DNA from: Candidatus Megaera endosymbiont of Mesostigma viride
GTDB taxonomy: Bacteria; Pseudomonadota; Alphaproteobacteria; Rickettsiales; Rickettsiaceae
DNA: 64,000 nucleotides
Reading direction: 5' to 3'
Assembly (NCBI GenBank): GCA_020410825.1
Contig: CP084576.1
Span: 930,001 to 994,000, forward strand
Shown here: in pieces, positions 9,043 through 18,359 of the stretch
How positions within the stretch are numbered: the first letter of the stretch is position 1
How the letters are laid out: each line of letters starts with the position of its first letter
Translations under genes and position numbers: made by a program
Notes under the pieces: model-generated
The model's input: the letters and a program-made list of their open reading frames with translations, nothing else
What the model was told of the DNA's origin: nothing
Databases searched by the model: none

Positions 9043-9058
9043 AATCTTTGCAAAGATT
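9043..9058. repeat. Perfect 16-base palindrome between ampG and dacC
   Basis: AATCTTTGCAAAGATT reads the same on both strands and lies 40 bases upstream of the dacC start. It may be a regulator-binding site; having no loop and no T-tract, it is a poor terminator. Confidence 0.45.
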
Positions 9059-9091
9059 ATCCTAACACATTGTTATTTACAGAAAAATAAA

Positions 9092-10336
9092 TTATTTATT
9101 GTTCTCATATTTATTTTTTAAGTATGTGAGAATTAAAATGCCAGGGATAGCCAAGATAATTGTCCCGAAGAAATATAAATCCCATCCTACTTGCTCAACT
9201 ATGCTCCCCCCATAAATAACTATGGTATGGCTGAATAAGCCAGAAGCACTGCTAAATAAAGCATATTGCGTGGCAGAGAATTTTTTATTACATAGCACAC
9301 TTAAGTATCCGACTAAAGCTCCCATTCCCATACCTCCGGCAACATTTTCAATAGCAATTGCAACCATAAAAGCATTAATATCATGACCCATATGGTTTAA
9401 CCAAATGAAAGAAGCATTAGTAATACTTTGAGCAACGGCGGTTATTATCATTCCCTTAAAACTGCCTACACAGTACATTATGTAACCGCCAAGGTAAGTT
9501 CCGACAATAGTTGCAAACACCCCAAATGTCCCTGATACAAAACCAATTTCACTTTTTGTAAAACCTAATTCAAGGTAAAAGGGCATAGCTACTACCCCTA
9601 GCATTGCATCGCCCAGCTTAAAGAAAATGATAGCCAGTAATATTGCAATTGCCCCCTCCCTTTTAAAAAAATCAATAAATGGGTCAAGCGTCATCACTTT
9701 CCAAGAATGTAGGGAGAAAGCATTAAATTTATCACGGATTATGACAGGTTCATTCAGCGATAAAATGTAAAAGATTACAGCAAAATATGACAGGGCTATA
9801 ATAGAAAATACTTTTGCCCATCCATATAACTCAGAGAAATAAAATGCACCGGAGGATATTATTATTAATCCTATTCTATAGCCAAATATAGTATTTGCAG
9901 CACCTATAGCTTGCATTTCCTTTTCTAAAATATCTATCCTAAAAGCATCAAAAATAATGTCAAACGTAGCTGACAGCAAACCAAGGGCAATAACCAAAAC
10001 GTATAATTCGGCGAGGGAATTCTTTGGATCTACTTTACTCATAGAAAATAAAATAAAAGCTAGAGCACCTGCGCATAAAATCATCCAGCTTTTTCGATGA
10101 CCAATTTTCCCTAATACCGGTATCTTTATCTGGTCAATAATAGGAGCCCACAAGAATTTTAATGAATAAAATATTTTAGATATTGAAAAGGTAGTTATTA
10201 CTGCGAGAGCAATTTGTTCTTCCGTTAACCACGCTGAAATAACCCTATATAATATACCAAGAGGCATTGCGCTAAAAATTGCTAAAATAAAAATTTGCAA
10301 ATGCCGATAATCTGTAAAAATTTTTAATACGCTCAT
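9092..10336 (-). CDS. ampG: AmpG-like muropeptide permease (MFS)
   Basis: The 414-residue product has about 12 hydrophobic segments. The N-terminal region with the motifs AMPLGILYR, AWLTEEQIAL and LKFLWAPIIDQ followed by GHRKSW closely follows the AmpG pattern (transmembrane helices 1-3 and the loop). AmpG imports anhydro-muropeptides released during peptidoglycan turnover through the inner membrane. Rickettsiales often carry several AmpG-like paralogues, some of which may have other substrates, so the exact cargo is not certain. A promoter is visible at 10410-10438, leaving a leader of about 70 bases. dacC follows on the same strand. Confidence 0.82.
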   Translation of the reverse strand: MSVLKIFTDYRHLQIFILAIFSAMPLGILYRVISAWLTEEQIALAVITTFSISKIFYSLKFLWAPIIDQIKIPVLGKIGHRKSWMILCAGALAFILFSMSKVDPKNSLAELYVLVIALGLLSATFDIIFDAFRIDILEKEMQAIGAANTIFGYRIGLIIISSGAFYFSELYGWAKVFSIIALSYFAVIFYILSLNEPVIIRDKFNAFSLHSWKVMTLDPFIDFFKREGAIAILLAIIFFKLGDAMLGVVAMPFYLELGFTKSEIGFVSGTFGVFATIVGTYLGGYIMYCVGSFKGMIITAVAQSITNASFIWLNHMGHDINAFMVAIAIENVAGGMGMGALVGYLSVLCNKKFSATQYALFSSASGLFSHTIVIYGGSIVEQVGWDLYFFGTIILAIPGILILTYLKNKYENNK

Positions 10337-10409
10337 ACTTAACTAAATAGTCTTTTAAAAATTCTCAACAACACCTAATAAGCCATAACTGGCTACAAAG
10401 TACTAACTT

Positions 10410-10438
10410 GGTATATGCTAATACAGCATAACAGTCAA
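10410..10438 (-). promoter_or_regulatory. Probable promoter of the ampG-like gene
   Basis: On the minus strand TTGACT (10438-10433) and TATACC (10415-10410) are 17 bases apart and lie about 74 bases before the ampG ATG. Confidence 0.55.
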
Positions 10439-10607
10439 TTTAAAAAATTATTTTTTTGGCTAAACAACTAGTTTGCAACTGTTTGTGCATTTCTAGAGAA
10501 ATTTTTTTGGTATTGTTTTTTAAGTCTAGAGCTATTAGTAACACTCTGTTATTCTTAAGATGCTAGGAATAACCTCAACCAACAATATACCATAGTTTGA
10601 ACGTTAA

Positions 10608-12110
10608 ATGATTCAGAATAAACATATAATTAGATTATCATTTATTGGGTTATTTTTAAACATAATAGCAAACATAGTGCTATATAGATACTTCATGATA
10701 GAAGAGGTTGTAATTAAGCAAATTTCCGACCAAAATGCTAGGATTGCTGAAATATATAAACATAAAATATGGGCTAATAATAAAAGCGCCGTACTTAAAC
10801 TAAAAAACCGAAATTTTGAATCGTTAATGACCGATCAAGATTTTATCCAATTTGCTAAAAAATCTTCCCAATTTTTCCATGAATTAAAGGCTAATATATC
10901 TTTATACGATAAGAATGGTAGAAAATTTATTGAAAGCCAGTCTAACGACTTTTTAAATGTTAAATTAAATGATAGCACTTATTTATATAGTAAATTTATT
11001 CTAATTTTAGACAAATACTTTTTAAATTCATATTTTGCTAAAAATCCATTAATGGAAGCTATGAGAGGTAAAACTAGAAATATGCTAGTTTCGAGAGCTA
11101 TGGTTACTGATCAAGACGGTTTAGAAAATGAAATATCTTATATAATTACTTATATCCCTATTATTGATTCTGAAAATGGAGAATTTAACGTAGATGGTAT
11201 TGTTGAAATTACAACTGATATAACAGATCAGTGGAACAATATTGCTTATCTTGAGAAAAGAATATTTATAAGTTTTATTGTTATATTTTTAGTATTTTTT
11301 ATTATTGTTATGTATAACACAAACTATGCTCAAAAAATTATTAATAAACAATTTGAAACTAACAGAGAATTAGAGGAAGCAAAAGTTAAAGCAGAAACTG
11401 AAAGCTCTGCTAAAACTCAATTCCTAGCAAATGTAAGCCATGAATTACGTACTCCACTCAACGCAATTATCGGGTTTTCAGAAATGATTTTATCTGAGAC
11501 TTACGGAAAATTAGAAAACACCCAATATAAAGATTATATAAATGATATAAATAATTCTGGAAAGCATCTATTAAGTGTAATAAATGATATTTTAGATTTT
11601 TCAAAAGCTTCAGTGGATAAACTAAAAGTAGAGTTAATTGATCTTGATCTAAACAAATTGGCTTTATCAAGCCTGAGGTTTGTAAAACCAAGAGCTGATG
11701 AAGCCAATGTCAAATTAATTGAAGATTTACCTCAAGAACACATAGTAATGAAGGCCGATCCAAAAAGGCTAAAACAAGCTTTATTGAATCTTTTATCAAA
11801 CTCAGTTAAATTTACCCCTTCAGAAGGTTCAGTAACTTTATCGGTAAAAAAAGATGTTTTAAAAAAATTAGTTTACATCTCTGTAACAGATACCGGTATC
11901 GGTATGAGCGATCAGGATATCCCAAAAGCTCTTTCCTCTTTTGGCCAACTAGATAATAAACTTAGCAGAAAATATGAAGGTACGGGCCTTGGCCTACCTT
12001 TAACTAAGAAACTAGTTGAATTAATGAACGGCACATTTGATATAAAAAGTATTGTCGGTAAAGGGACTACCATAACTCTTATATTTCAATATAGTGATAT
12101 AATAACTTAA
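10608..12110 (+). CDS. Membrane sensor histidine kinase, PleC/DivJ-like
   Basis: The 500-residue protein has a first membrane helix at about 8-27, a periplasmic sensor region of about 190 residues, and a second helix at about 219-238. A HisKA domain follows with NVSHELRTPLNAIIGFSEM (phospho-acceptor His278). The HATPase domain then shows an N box (LLNLLSNSVKF), DTGIGM, and GTGLGLPL. Strong HisKA similarity to the alphaproteobacterial PleC/DivJ group suggests a link to cell-cycle phosphorelays. There is no receiver domain and no response regulator nearby, so it is an orphan kinase. Both neighbouring genes are on the other strand, so it is a single-gene unit. Confidence 0.88.
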   Translation: MIQNKHIIRLSFIGLFLNIIANIVLYRYFMIEEVVIKQISDQNARIAEIYKHKIWANNKSAVLKLKNRNFESLMTDQDFIQFAKKSSQFFHELKANISLYDKNGRKFIESQSNDFLNVKLNDSTYLYSKFILILDKYFLNSYFAKNPLMEAMRGKTRNMLVSRAMVTDQDGLENEISYIITYIPIIDSENGEFNVDGIVEITTDITDQWNNIAYLEKRIFISFIVIFLVFFIIVMYNTNYAQKIINKQFETNRELEEAKVKAETESSAKTQFLANVSHELRTPLNAIIGFSEMILSETYGKLENTQYKDYINDINNSGKHLLSVINDILDFSKASVDKLKVELIDLDLNKLALSSLRFVKPRADEANVKLIEDLPQEHIVMKADPKRLKQALLNLLSNSVKFTPSEGSVTLSVKKDVLKKLVYISVTDTGIGMSDQDIPKALSSFGQLDNKLSRKYEGTGLGLPLTKKLVELMNGTFDIKSIVGKGTTITLIFQYSDIIT

Positions 12111-12273
12111 TTGAACCGCTCATTTTTGCTCTGAATTTTGTATGTTTTAAATGCCTTCAAGATTTTTAGAAGTTTTATAAATATAAAATGAGATGCTATT
12201 TTGAAAACGTATTACCTAAATAGCCGGGGGTTTAGCATTCCTTTATCAGGCTGTAAATCATTATTTTGCAATC

Positions 12274-13230
12274 CTAACTCTTTACTCTTTGTACTGCCTC
12301 TACTACAGAATTGATTATAGGCAAATCTGATAATTTGATATTATATTTTAAAAGAAATGGTTTTATTAATTTTGTAGCCTCAAGCCCTTCAACCAAAGTT
12401 GAATAAGAAGAAATAAAATCTTTAGAATAATTATTTTGATGAAGTTCAAATCCAAATTTCGTATTTCGAGAAGTCTTAGAATAACTTGTTAAAATCAAAT
12501 CACCTACTACCGCTGGCTCGAGGAGAGTTTCCTGTTTTCCCCCAATTATAGAAGAAATATGCAATACCTCCTGTAAAGCTCTAGTAATAAGCCAAGCCCT
12601 AGCATTTTCTCCAGCTCCACTTGCTTCCAGAATGCCGCTTTTTATTGCTACCATATTTTTAACTAGGGAAGATATCTGGACAGTTATAATATCTTCTGTA
12701 GTAGAAATTTCAAAACTCGGTGTAGATAATTTTTGAGCTAAGTTATTTGCAAGGCCTAGATCAGGAGAAGAAACTGTCGCACTGCTAAATTTTCCCAATG
12801 CTACTTCTTTAGCAAAGTTGGGACCGGAAAAAAAAGCAAAAGAATTATCAAAATGTCCTTTAAACCGGTCGGAAAGCAATTCTAGCGGATTTGAAGAAAC
12901 CCCCTTGGTTGCTATCACAAAAACAGTAGTTAATGGAACATAATGCTTTTTCATTTCTTCTAACACATTTCCGAATGCGTGCGATGGCACTACAATAAAT
13001 ATTACCTCAGAATTCGTAATTTCTGCTATTTTATCCGTTGCTACTAAATTAGCTGGTAAAGTAACAGATTCAAGATATCTGGTATTAGTTTTTTTGTTAT
13101 TTATCTCATCTGCTATTTCTTTTGAATCTGAATATATAACGACTGACTCATGTATTCTTGCTAAATGGGCAGCAATTGCGCTACCCCAACTACCACTACC
13201 GACAACGGCAAATTTCTTAAAATTGTACAT
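12274..13230 (-). CDS. gpsA: Glycerol-3-phosphate dehydrogenase [NAD(P)+]
   Basis: This enzyme reduces dihydroxyacetone phosphate to sn-glycerol-3-phosphate for phospholipid synthesis. The N-terminal nucleotide-binding motif is VVGSGSWGSAIAAHLA, a GPNFAKEVALG segment is in the middle, and the C-terminal GDLILTSYSKTSRN motif is typical of GpsA. The 318-residue length is normal. Its ATG shares one base with the stop of mtaB (TAATG), so translation is coupled, and it is the last gene of dapF-mtaB-gpsA. Confidence 0.95.
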   Translation of the reverse strand: MYNFKKFAVVGSGSWGSAIAAHLARIHESVVIYSDSKEIADEINNKKTNTRYLESVTLPANLVATDKIAEITNSEVIFIVVPSHAFGNVLEEMKKHYVPLTTVFVIATKGVSSNPLELLSDRFKGHFDNSFAFFSGPNFAKEVALGKFSSATVSSPDLGLANNLAQKLSTPSFEISTTEDIITVQISSLVKNMVAIKSGILEASGAGENARAWLITRALQEVLHISSIIGGKQETLLEPAVVGDLILTSYSKTSRNTKFGFELHQNNYSKDFISSYSTLVEGLEATKLIKPFLLKYNIKLSDLPIINSVVEAVQRVKS

Positions 13231-14474
13231 TATGCTACCTTTGCTATCATATATTCTGCTTCAAAAGAGTATAATTTGGCTTTTATTATTTGACCCATAT
13301 CATACTCACCCTCAAGCTTTACCGGGATAAAATTCTCAGTATGAGCCATGTTATTCTTTTCAACTAACACGTTTACGTCTTTACCAACATTTTGAGCAAA
13401 AAATTTATGTAATTCTTGAATGCCCTCAGCTCGCAGAATCGCAGCTCTTTCTTTCCTGATTTGTTTAGGTACTTGAGGCATCCTAGCAGCCGGAGTTCCT
13501 TCCCTCTCGGAGTAAGGAAAGACATGCAAATATTGAAGCCCTGCTTCCGAGATGAGTCTTCTTGTATTTTCAAACATTTCGTCAGTTTCCGTTGGAAATC
13601 CAGCGATAATATCAGCTCCGAAAGATACTTCTGGCCTAAGTGCTCTAAGCTTATTACAAAATTCTACAATTTGTTCTCTATTATGGCGACGTTTCATTCT
13701 TTTTAAAATCATATTATCTCCAGCTTGAAGGCTGATATGAAAATGAGGCATTATCTTCGGATTATGAGCAAAAAGGCTAAAAAGCTCGTCATCAATTTCT
13801 GCAACATCAATTGACGACATGCGAAGCCTTTGTAAATTAGGTATTAGAGAAAATATTCTCCTTATCATTTGAGCAAAACTAGGTTTCCCAGGTAAATCAG
13901 CGCCATAAGCTGTAACATCTACTCCTGTAAAAACTATTTCCTGATAATTTTCAGCAAGGAGCAACCGTATCTGCTGAGCAATTACTCCTATTGGTACAGA
14001 TCTACTGTTCCCTCGACCATACGGTATCATGCAAAAAGTACATCTGTGATCACACCCGTTTTGCACCTGGATAAAGGCCCTTGCCTTTCCTTCAAAACTT
14101 GTTACCAAATGATTGGCTGTTTCTTTGACTGACATAATGTCATTAACAGCAATACGCTTTTCATCAATAAAGTAATTACTGCTAGAGAGCTTTTCCTCGT
14201 TCCCAAGTACTTTACTTACTTCACTCATTGATGCAAACATTTCCGGATTGTTCTGGGCGGCGCACCCAGTAACTATAATAGTTTTGGAAGGATCTTGTCT
14301 TTTAATTTTTCGAATAGCCTGTCTTGCTTGTTTTTCAGCTTCTTTCGTTACCGCACAAGTATTAATAACTACAGCATTTGTAAGGTGCGATTTTGCCAAA
14401 TTATTCCTAATAATCTCACTTTCATAACTGTTTAATCTACAACCGAAAGTTATTACTTCGTGGGTTTTACTCAT
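13230..14474 (-). CDS. mtaB: tRNA t6A37 methylthiotransferase
   Basis: This radical-SAM enzyme converts t6A to ms2t6A at position 37 of ANN-decoding tRNAs. The N-terminal UPF0004 domain begins VITFGCRLNSYES and contains NTCAVT and VTGCAAQ, which supply the cysteines for the second cluster. The radical SAM motif is CDHRCTFC within NGCDHRCTFCMIPYGRG. The GCRLN/CMIPYGRG pattern separates MtaB from MiaB. I start it at the ATG at 14474 (MSKTHEV); a longer frame to 14513 adds only sequence inside dapF. It overlaps the dapF end by 8 bases and gpsA by 1 base. Confidence 0.93.
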   Translation of the reverse strand: MSKTHEVITFGCRLNSYESEIIRNNLAKSHLTNAVVINTCAVTKEAEKQARQAIRKIKRQDPSKTIIVTGCAAQNNPEMFASMSEVSKVLGNEEKLSSSNYFIDEKRIAVNDIMSVKETANHLVTSFEGKARAFIQVQNGCDHRCTFCMIPYGRGNSRSVPIGVIAQQIRLLLAENYQEIVFTGVDVTAYGADLPGKPSFAQMIRRIFSLIPNLQRLRMSSIDVAEIDDELFSLFAHNPKIMPHFHISLQAGDNMILKRMKRRHNREQIVEFCNKLRALRPEVSFGADIIAGFPTETDEMFENTRRLISEAGLQYLHVFPYSEREGTPAARMPQVPKQIRKERAAILRAEGIQELHKFFAQNVGKDVNVLVEKNNMAHTENFIPVKLEGEYDMGQIIKAKLYSFEAEYMIAKVA

Positions 14475-15273
14475 AATAATACTCCCCTGCAAAAACGTAT
14501 GAGGCAGAACCACTCATCAAAACCTGATTATTCTTTTTATTCATTTTTAAAGTACCAAGCTCAAAAGCGACTTTTGCTTCGTCATCCACAAACCCCAATT
14601 TATTAGCCGCTGCAAAACTAGCAGACGCACCACTTCCGCAAGCCATAGTAAAACCAGTGCCTCTTTCCCAGACTTTTAAAATTATAGTATCATCGTCGAT
14701 TTGAGCAAAATTTACATTTACTCCATTAATAAATAATTCATTTTTCTGCAAATTTTTACCAAAGATTTTTTTATCTTTATCACCTAACTTGCTAAAAATA
14801 ACAAGATGGGGATTTCCTATATCAACGCACACCATTTCCTTTGGCTCTATTCTGTATTTTTCAGCTAATTCCCATAATTTTTCCTGCGAGGGCATCCAAT
14901 CTGTAGCAAAATTTGCCGTCCCCATATTGACAGTTATGTTATCTGGATCGGAATACTCAGCTGTAATCTCTTTACCCTCTACTTTTATGGTTGTATTTTT
15001 AATACCATACCGGTCAAACATTAGACGAGATAAGCACCTCGAAGCATTACCGCAAGCTTTAGCTTTTGAACCATCCTGGTTAAAGATATTCATGAAAATA
15101 GAATTATTATCTTTTTTATAAGTTATAAATTGATCACAGCCAATACCAATATGCCTGCATGCAATTTTAATTACAAAACTTTTTATATCTTTAATATCAG
15201 CTAATAAGGAATCCTCAATAATGACAAAATCATTACCCAGGCCGTGCATTTTAATAAAAAATATTGTTTTCAT
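14467..15273 (-). CDS. dapF: Diaminopimelate epimerase
   Basis: This enzyme interconverts LL- and meso-diaminopimelate, giving the peptidoglycan cross-linking residue and the lysine precursor. The start MKTIFFIKMHGLGNDFVIIE is the canonical N-terminus, which favours the ATG at 15273 over a TTG at 15291. Both active-site cysteine motifs are present: ACGNASRC (first catalytic Cys) and ACGSGASA (second). The 268-residue length is normal. It heads the dapF-mtaB-gpsA operon. An AT-rich stretch before it includes a TACAAT box near 15320. Confidence 0.95.
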   Translation of the reverse strand: MKTIFFIKMHGLGNDFVIIEDSLLADIKDIKSFVIKIACRHIGIGCDQFITYKKDNNSIFMNIFNQDGSKAKACGNASRCLSRLMFDRYGIKNTTIKVEGKEITAEYSDPDNITVNMGTANFATDWMPSQEKLWELAEKYRIEPKEMVCVDIGNPHLVIFSKLGDKDKKIFGKNLQKNELFINGVNVNFAQIDDDTIILKVWERGTGFTMACGSGASASFAAANKLGFVDDEAKVAFELGTLKMNKKNNQVLMSGSASYVFAGEYYYE

Positions 15274-15392
15274 AATTATTTTAAGTAACAATTTAATAAC
15301 CCGCTGTGAGCCGTTATTGTAGCAAATTTTTAAAAAAATTATAGTTTTTTAAATAGGATATTTATAGATCAATACCGGTTAGAGATGAGCAA

Positions 15393-15421
15393 TTGACTTT
15401 ATTCCATAAAAAGAGTATTTT
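15393..15421 (+). promoter_or_regulatory. Probable promoter of trcR
   Basis: TTGACT at 15393-15398 and TATTTT at 15416-15421 are separated by 17 bases and lie about 50 bases before the trcR ATG. Confidence 0.5.
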
Positions 15422-15472
15422 CTTAAATCAAATCAGCAGCAATATTTAACCGGAAAAGCACGGAATGAACCT

Positions 15473-16060
15473 ATGACACAAAATAAAAAGCTTCCCTTGA
15501 TGCCTAAAGCTACTGCCATATGGCTTATTGATAATACTACTTTAACTTTTAAACAAATAGCTGATTTTTGCGGTATGCACGAACTTGAAGTCAAAGGCAT
15601 TGCTGATGGAGAAGTTGCAGTGGGAGTCATAGCGGATAATCCAATAACTTCTGGTCAATTGAATAAAGAAGAGATAGAAAGGTGTTGTAAAGATTCCAAT
15701 GCAAAACTTCAGTTAAAACTGAGTAATGCTTACGAAACAGTTTCCAGGGCGAAGAAGAAAGGCGCTAAATATACCCCTATCGCAAGACGCCAGGATAAAC
15801 CTGATGCTATCTATTGGATAATAAAAAACTTTCCTGAAATTAGAGATTCTACCATAATAAAACTAATCGGTACAACAAAATCTACAGTAGATGCGGTACG
15901 TAATCGCACTCATTGGAATATGGCTAATATACGTCAGCGTGATCCTGTATTTCTTGGAATATGCAGCCAGATAGATCTTGACAAAGTAGTTGAAATTGCA
16001 CGTTTGGATGCAAGCAATAACGAAAGTAAAAAAACGTCTGGGAATACTTTAGATAAGTAA
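15473..16060 (+). CDS. trcR: Cell-cycle transcriptional regulator TrcR (DUF1013)
   Basis: The 195-residue protein carries the alphaproteobacterial DUF1013 pattern. It starts with LMPKATAIWLIDNTTLTFKQ, an HTH-like segment (FCGMHELEVKGIADGEV), then RRQDKPDAIYWIIKNFPEI with a second HTH-like stretch LIGTTKSTVDAVRNRTHW. Proteins of this family are conserved through the class, including Rickettsiales, and are annotated as TrcR, an RNA-polymerase-associated or cell-cycle regulator. It is transcribed alone from the promoter at 15393-15421 and faces the tandem-repeat gene, with 25 bases between the two ends. I am confident of the family; the mechanism rests on related species. Confidence 0.85.
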   Translation: MTQNKKLPLMPKATAIWLIDNTTLTFKQIADFCGMHELEVKGIADGEVAVGVIADNPITSGQLNKEEIERCCKDSNAKLQLKLSNAYETVSRAKKKGAKYTPIARRQDKPDAIYWIIKNFPEIRDSTIIKLIGTTKSTVDAVRNRTHWNMANIRQRDPVFLGICSQIDLDKVVEIARLDASNNESKKTSGNTLDK

Positions 16061-16085
16061 ATAGAGGCGAATTACTAGGAAGGTG

Positions 16086-17300
16086 TCATTGAATACCGCT
16101 TCTACTTTTGTTATGAGTTTGATTTCTAGTAGGGGTAGAAGGCGGTGATATTTTTGGTTCATATAAATTTTTATGGGTAACCGGTTGAGACGGGTTGCTG
16201 GAATAACCAGAAGGGTTAATAGTGGTCGCAGCTTTTTTATTAACATAAGCATCATAACCGCTTTTTGCTACCACCCCAACAGCAACAGCTCCAGCAATAG
16301 CCGTACCTACTGGAAACGCCGTAGCAAGCAGTGCTGTTCCTACCGTTTTCCATGGATTCTTTTTAATTTTGTGCAGCAATTCAGCACCCATCCCTCTTGG
16401 GGTAGGTGAATCAGCTTTCCCTTGGCTTGCCTTCTTGTTAACATGAGCATCATAACCGCTTTTTGCTACCACCCCCACAGCAACAGCACCGGCGATAGCC
16501 GTACCTACCGGAAATGCTGTAGCAAGCAACGCTGTCCCCAAAGTTTTCCATGGATTCTTTTTAATTTTATGTAACAGTTCAGCACCCATCCCTCTTGGGG
16601 TAGGTGAATCAGCTTTCCCTTGGCTTGCCTTCTTATTAGAATAGGAATCGTAACCGCTTTTTGCTACCACTCCAACAGCAATAGCCCCAGCAATGACAGT
16701 ACCTGCTGGAAATGCCGTAGCAAGCAACGCTGTTCCCAAAGTTTTCCATGGATTCTTTTTAATTTTGTGCAACAATTCAGCTCCCATACCCCTTGGAGGA
16801 GGCATTTCTTCAAATTCTTTAGGCCGCGGTGACTGAACAACTTGGCTTCCTTTTACAGCTATTGGTACGGACATTTGGGTCTGTTTAGCGCCAGCAGGAT
16901 TTGATTTACCGGCGTATTGCCCTTGTTCTATAGCAGTTGTTTGTTCACGAGTTTGTGATCTGGATAACGCTTTGGCCTGCTCTAATTTCCTTCTCTCTTC
17001 TTCATCCATTTGGGAAACAGGTTGTGTTTGTTGTGGTTTATTACCATAAGGAGAGCCAACTCTATTAGTACCGTCGGCTGTAAGAGAAGCTCCAGCTGCA
17101 AAAAGATCGCCAACCCCTGGTCCCAGGAGAGCAGTACCAAAACTAACTACGACAAGAGCTACGGTACCAGCCATTATCCCTACCCCCAATAGCGCCTCCC
17201 CCACACCTAATAGACCATTACCTACAGCTTTAGCATGATCTTTAGCTGTTCTTTCCTTTGCAGGAATAGTGGTTCTTTCAGAATCCCCCGTCTTAGTCAT
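16086..17300 (-). CDS. Tandem-repeat protein with hydrophobic segments, unknown function (404 aa)
   Basis: I do not recognise a named family. Residues 28-72 form a Gly/Ala/Val-rich hydrophobic region. A Gln/Glu-rich, charged and probably disordered linker covers about 85-168. Three near-identical 66-residue repeats then occupy 169-357, each beginning PRGMGAELLHKIKKNPWKT and continuing with an Ala/Gly/Val helix pair (LLATAFP, then AVAVGVVAKSGYD) and a NKKASQGKADSPT spacer. A polar tail of 47 residues ends the protein. There is no signal peptide. Each repeat could insert in a membrane as a glycine-zipper hairpin. The pattern is that of a secreted or surface repeat protein, possibly an effector, but this is inference. 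Confidence 0.7.
   Translation of the reverse strand: MTKTGDSERTTIPAKERTAKDHAKAVGNGLLGVGEALLGVGIMAGTVALVVVSFGTALLGPGVGDLFAAGASLTADGTNRVGSPYGNKPQQTQPVSQMDEEERRKLEQAKALSRSQTREQTTAIEQGQYAGKSNPAGAKQTQMSVPIAVKGSQVVQSPRPKEFEEMPPPRGMGAELLHKIKKNPWKTLGTALLATAFPAGTVIAGAIAVGVVAKSGYDSYSNKKASQGKADSPTPRGMGAELLHKIKKNPWKTLGTALLATAFPVGTAIAGAVAVGVVAKSGYDAHVNKKASQGKADSPTPRGMGAELLHKIKKNPWKTVGTALLATAFPVGTAIAGAVAVGVVAKSGYDAYVNKKAATTINPSGYSSNPSQPVTHKNLYEPKISPPSTPTRNQTHNKSRSGIQ
16230..16796 (-). repeat. Three tandem 198-base repeats inside the 404-residue gene
   Basis: The landmark CATGGATTCT recurs on the plus strand at 16351, 16549 and 16747, exactly 198 bases apart (66 codons). Two units are full length and the third (lowest coordinates) lacks the final 9-residue spacer. 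Copies are close at DNA level, with scattered mostly silent changes, so the array is recent or being homogenised. Confidence 0.92.
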
Positions 17301-17429
17301 TAATTTATCTTATTTATTAATTGTACACTTAAAATTAGTGTAACAAAAAACTTATCCTGCAATACAAGAAAATATGTTTATGTTAGTAATTATTAAGATT
17401 GGTGTTGCAAAGAAAAATTTACAATACTA

Positions 17430-18194
17430 TTAAGGCCACAATTTCTTCCTGGAAACAATAATTATGTCTTTGGAATTATTGGAATCAAATGGTTCTCTAG
17501 AAAAACTTCCGTATACCTCTAATATTTCAAACCCTGCCTGATTTAAAAGATGTAATAAGGTGGGAAAATTTGTAAATTTAAGAGTAATTTTACTTAGAGT
17601 ATGATGAGTTTGCCATACTCTTTTGGTGGTATATAAGACAGTATTATTTAAAGAATCATAACGTTGCGTTCCATAAACATTTACCCTATTACCATTAGCA
17701 TCTAGAAAATCATGCCAGTATTCAAATTCCCTTGAAGTTTTCATTTCATCAGCCACAGTATTACGCGTATTAAAAATAAAAAATCCGCATCTTTTTAGAT
17801 GCCAGCTTACACAAGCCAAACAACTCCTTTGGTCGGATTCGTTCAATAACGCCTGAAAACTATTACCTGCCATGGTTATAAGGTCGAATTTTTGCTCTAG
17901 CTGAAACTTTCTTATATCTTCTTGCAAGTAGAAAATATCAAATCCTAAGGCTTTAGATTTTGCCTGCGCTATATATAACATGGATGCACTTTTATCTATT
18001 CCTACACATTCTAATCCTCTTTTGGCAAGCTCAATAGTAAGTCTTCCAGTACCACAAGCTAAATCTAATACTCCTCCAGAATTACTATAGTTACTAAAAA
18101 TATCAAAATCCTCAGTGAAATTTCTATACTCACAATCGTAAAGCCCAGGATGTTGGTATTCCTGAGTGATATTTATAGCAGTTTTCTCTTTCAC
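17430..18194 (-). CDS. Class I SAM-dependent methyltransferase
   Basis: The 254-residue protein has motif I GVLDLACGTGRLTIEL, motif II GLECVGIDKSASML, a DLITMAGNSF post-motif near the middle and a C-terminal beta strand region, which fits the Methyltransf_25 type fold. The substrate cannot be told from sequence; relatives act on small molecules, quinones or proteins. It uses a GTG start with no in-frame ATG nearby. A 165-base gap without clear features separates it from the GNAT gene upstream on the same strand. Confidence 0.8.
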   Translation of the reverse strand: MKEKTAINITQEYQHPGLYDCEYRNFTEDFDIFSNYSNSGGVLDLACGTGRLTIELAKRGLECVGIDKSASMLYIAQAKSKALGFDIFYLQEDIRKFQLEQKFDLITMAGNSFQALLNESDQRSCLACVSWHLKRCGFFIFNTRNTVADEMKTSREFEYWHDFLDANGNRVNVYGTQRYDSLNNTVLYTTKRVWQTHHTLSKITLKFTNFPTLLHLLNQAGFEILEVYGSFSREPFDSNNSKDIIIVSRKKLWP

Positions 18195-18359
18195 CGGTCT
18201 ACACCGTTTAAATTAACTCACATAAACACTAGGAAAAGCGTGATTGGCTTTAATAGCAAAATAACCCTGTTTACTCGCCAAGGTTACAGATATTTTTATA
18301 GAAATGGTCGCTATAAATAGATGATTTGTCGTATTTTTAGAAGATTTTGATAAATCCCA

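Noticed and set aside
16230-16796. Regularly spaced repeats considered as a CRISPR array
   Set aside because: The 198-base units are continuous and coding with no unique spacers; no cas genes are near.
16173-17192. Several plus-strand frames rich in Ser, Cys, Arg and Trp opposite the tandem-repeat gene
   Set aside because: They are antisense shadows of the repeated gene and repeat only because that gene repeats.
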